In this document: piece by piece, positions 62,569 to 64,000 of the stretch
Numbering within the stretch: position 1 is the stretch's first letter
How the letters are laid out: every line of letters starts with the position of its first letter
Assembly (NCBI RefSeq): GCF_900169785.1
Contig: NZ_FWER01000024.1
Span: 1 to 64,000 of the forward strand
Origin: Rhizobium sullae
GTDB taxonomy: Bacteria; Pseudomonadota; Alphaproteobacteria; Rhizobiales; Rhizobiaceae
Length of the DNA: 64,000 nt
Direction: 5' to 3'
The notes under the pieces: generated by a model
What the model was told of the DNA's origin: nothing
The model's input: the letters and a program-made list of their open reading frames with translations, nothing else
Databases searched by the model: none
Position numbers and translations under genes: made by a program

Positions 62569-63744
62569 ATGGGCAAGAACATCGTCGATGCGATCGTTTC
62601 AGTTGAAACCTTCATTATCTCCATTCCGCGCGAGGTGCCCTATCTCGGGCCGCTGAAGGAAGGCGAGGCGATCAACGGGCGCGGCTATCTCATCCGCAAG
62701 GGCAACCGCACGATCTATCCTTCCGCCGACATGACGCTGCTGGTGAAGGTGACCGGAGAGAGCGGTAGGGTCGGTTGGGGCGAGTGCTACGGCATCGTGG
62801 CACCGGAGGCGACCAAGGCGATCATTGACGACGTGCTCGGCCCCGTCATCATCGGCCGCGACCCGGCGGGCGCCGTCGTCATCCATGAGGACCTTTACGA
62901 TCTGATGCGGGTGAGGGGGTTTTTTGGCGGCTACTATCTCGATGCGCTGGCGGGCGTTGACATCGCGCTCTGGGATCTTGCCGGCAAGGGCCTCGGCGTT
63001 CCCGTTTCGACGCTGCTTGGCGGGCGTCGCCACGATGCGATCCCCGCTTATGTCTCGGGCCTGCCGCGCGCGACGATCAAGGAGCGCTGCGACCTTGCCG
63101 TCGAGTGGACCGGCAGGGGCTACAAGGGCATCAAGTTTGCCGCGGCGGTGTCAGATGAAGGCATCGTCAAGGAGATGGCGGCGCTGCGGGAGGCGGTCGG
63201 TCCGGACGTCGACGTCATGGTCGACCTGCACTGGAAATTCGAGGCGGCGGAGGCGATCCGGCTCATCCGCAGGCTGGAGCCCTACAATCTTTACTTTGCC
63301 GAGGCGCCCTGCCAGCCAGAAAATCTTGAAGGACAGGCGCGCGTCGCGCAGGGCATCGGCGTGCCGCTGGCGCTCGGCGAGGAGCTGCGCACGGCTTACG
63401 AATACCGTCCGCGCTTCGAGGCGCGGGCGATGAGCATCGTCCAGCCGGAGGTCGGCCACTCCGGCATCTCGGAATTCATCCAGATCGGCCGCATGGCGCA
63501 GGCGTTCCACATGAACGTCATTCCCCATGCCTCGATCAGCATCGGCATCTTCATGGCTGCCAGCCTTCAGGCAGCGTCAGCACTTCAGAATGTTCCCTAT
63601 CACGAATACCAGCACTCCGTTTTTGACCGAAACCTCGATTTCGTTACCGGAGACATGGCATGCCAGGAGGGCTATTACACGATACCGACAGGAAGCGGAC
63701 TTGGCGTCGAGCCGCATGACCATCTTTTCGAATATATCAAGTAG
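62569..63744 (+). CDS. Mandelate racemase/enolase-superfamily sugar-acid dehydratase
   Basis: 391 residues from ATG 62569 (GAGG at 62557-62560). An N-terminal capping domain precedes a barrel with K189 (KFAA), ligands D219, E245 and E271, E294 (QPEVG) and H320 (VIPHASISIG). The His is kept, while Glu stands where the dyad Asp is usual. This is the second enolase-superfamily gene of the locus; it probably dehydrates a sugar acid to a 2-keto-3-deoxy acid for the aldolase. It lies 10 bp after the aldolase gene. Confidence 0.88.
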   Translation: MGKNIVDAIVSVETFIISIPREVPYLGPLKEGEAINGRGYLIRKGNRTIYPSADMTLLVKVTGESGRVGWGECYGIVAPEATKAIIDDVLGPVIIGRDPAGAVVIHEDLYDLMRVRGFFGGYYLDALAGVDIALWDLAGKGLGVPVSTLLGGRRHDAIPAYVSGLPRATIKERCDLAVEWTGRGYKGIKFAAAVSDEGIVKEMAALREAVGPDVDVMVDLHWKFEAAEAIRLIRRLEPYNLYFAEAPCQPENLEGQARVAQGIGVPLALGEELRTAYEYRPRFEARAMSIVQPEVGHSGISEFIQIGRMAQAFHMNVIPHASISIGIFMAASLQAASALQNVPYHEYQHSVFDRNLDFVTGDMACQEGYYTIPTGSGLGVEPHDHLFEYIK

Positions 63745-63829
63745 AAGCACCTGGCGGGACAATATGGACGGGGCCGCACGCTCGCGCGGAGACGAACGCC
63801 GGCATCGATCGGTCGCCCGGCGCCTTGCG

Positions 63830-64000
63830 TCATGTCCGAATAGCGTCTGCGGAGAGCTCCGTCTTGTCGGCATAGTTCATTATTCGATGAAAGCTCATCG
63901 AGATATGGGCGCGGCGTATGTATCCGATTGCTTCCCAGTCGCCTATCTCGGCTGCAGAGAGAACCGCCTGCATTTCACTGCGAAAGGCGGCAAACTCTTC
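63830..64000 (-). CDS. C-terminal part of a regulator-like protein (partial)
   Basis: An open minus-strand frame enters from the right edge and ends at TGA 63830-63832. Fifty-six residues are visible, for example EMQAVLSAAEIGDWEAIGYIRRAH. The pattern (helix, AGD-like turn, helix with a His) resembles the C-terminal end of a GntR/FCD regulator, but this is a weak match. It is convergent with the enolase-superfamily gene. The frame is cut by the window, so its N-terminus is unknown. Confidence 0.4.
   Translation of the reverse strand, partial: EEFAAFRSEMQAVLSAAEIGDWEAIGYIRRAHISMSFHRIMNYADKTELSADAIRT

Overview
The window reads as accessory DNA, probably plasmid or megaplasmid, of a Rhizobiaceae bacterium (Rhizobium/Sinorhizobium-like). 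This rests on gene content: a complete ehuABCD-eutABCDE ectoine locus in the known Sinorhizobium order, a rhizobial-type L-carnitine operon, many ABC uptake systems and GC-rich coding sequence. No rRNA, tRNA, replication gene, intact transposase or CRISPR array was seen, so the replicon type is inference.

Layout. 1-3.1 kb: a nucleotidyltransferase-HEPN protein, then a gene-poor stretch with a 47-aa lipoprotein, a 44-aa membrane peptide, a candidate anti-Shine-Dalgarno sRNA and an 86-aa hypothetical protein. 3.4-13.6 kb: ectoine/5-hydroxyectoine import and catabolism (AsnC-type regulator, enuR, ehuABCD, eutABCDE). 13.7-17.1 kb: a methyltransferase divergent from a membrane GGDEF-EAL protein, then a cyclase remnant. 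17.4-18.3 kb: a small hypothetical protein and an orphan nuoB. 18.5-25.3 kb: a LacI-controlled operon with an FAD oxidoreductase and a sugar-type ABC importer. 25.3-35.35 kb: a segment bracketed by two 113-bp copies (about 89% identical) of the 3' end of that importer's ATPase gene. It holds a frameshifted fic gene, an operon of binding protein, hybrid kinase, response regulator and REC-adenylate cyclase, and a fic-DUF429 pair. 35.6-50.3 kb: an alpha/beta hydrolase, then on the minus strand carnitine catabolism genes (BKACE, carnitine dehydrogenase-thioesterase fusion, acyl-CoA dehydrogenase, CoA ligase, CaiD-like) followed by a peptide-type ABC importer and a CocE hydrolase. 50.4-53.2 kb: a GlxA/CdhR-type activator, a LysR regulator and an EamA exporter. 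53.2-63.7 kb: a sugar-acid locus with an IclR/SMP-30 fusion, SDR, two enolase-superfamily dehydratases, a DHDPS-family aldolase and a sugar ABC importer. The right edge cuts a regulator-like gene.

How they work together. The region is mainly a scavenging platform for osmolytes and quaternary amines (ectoines; carnitine to glycine betaine) and for sugars or sugar acids. Each transporter sits with its catabolic enzymes and usually a dedicated regulator. Several regulators have candidate operators visible in the sequence. The 25.3-35.35 kb segment is the clearest transferred block and holds the least understood systems.
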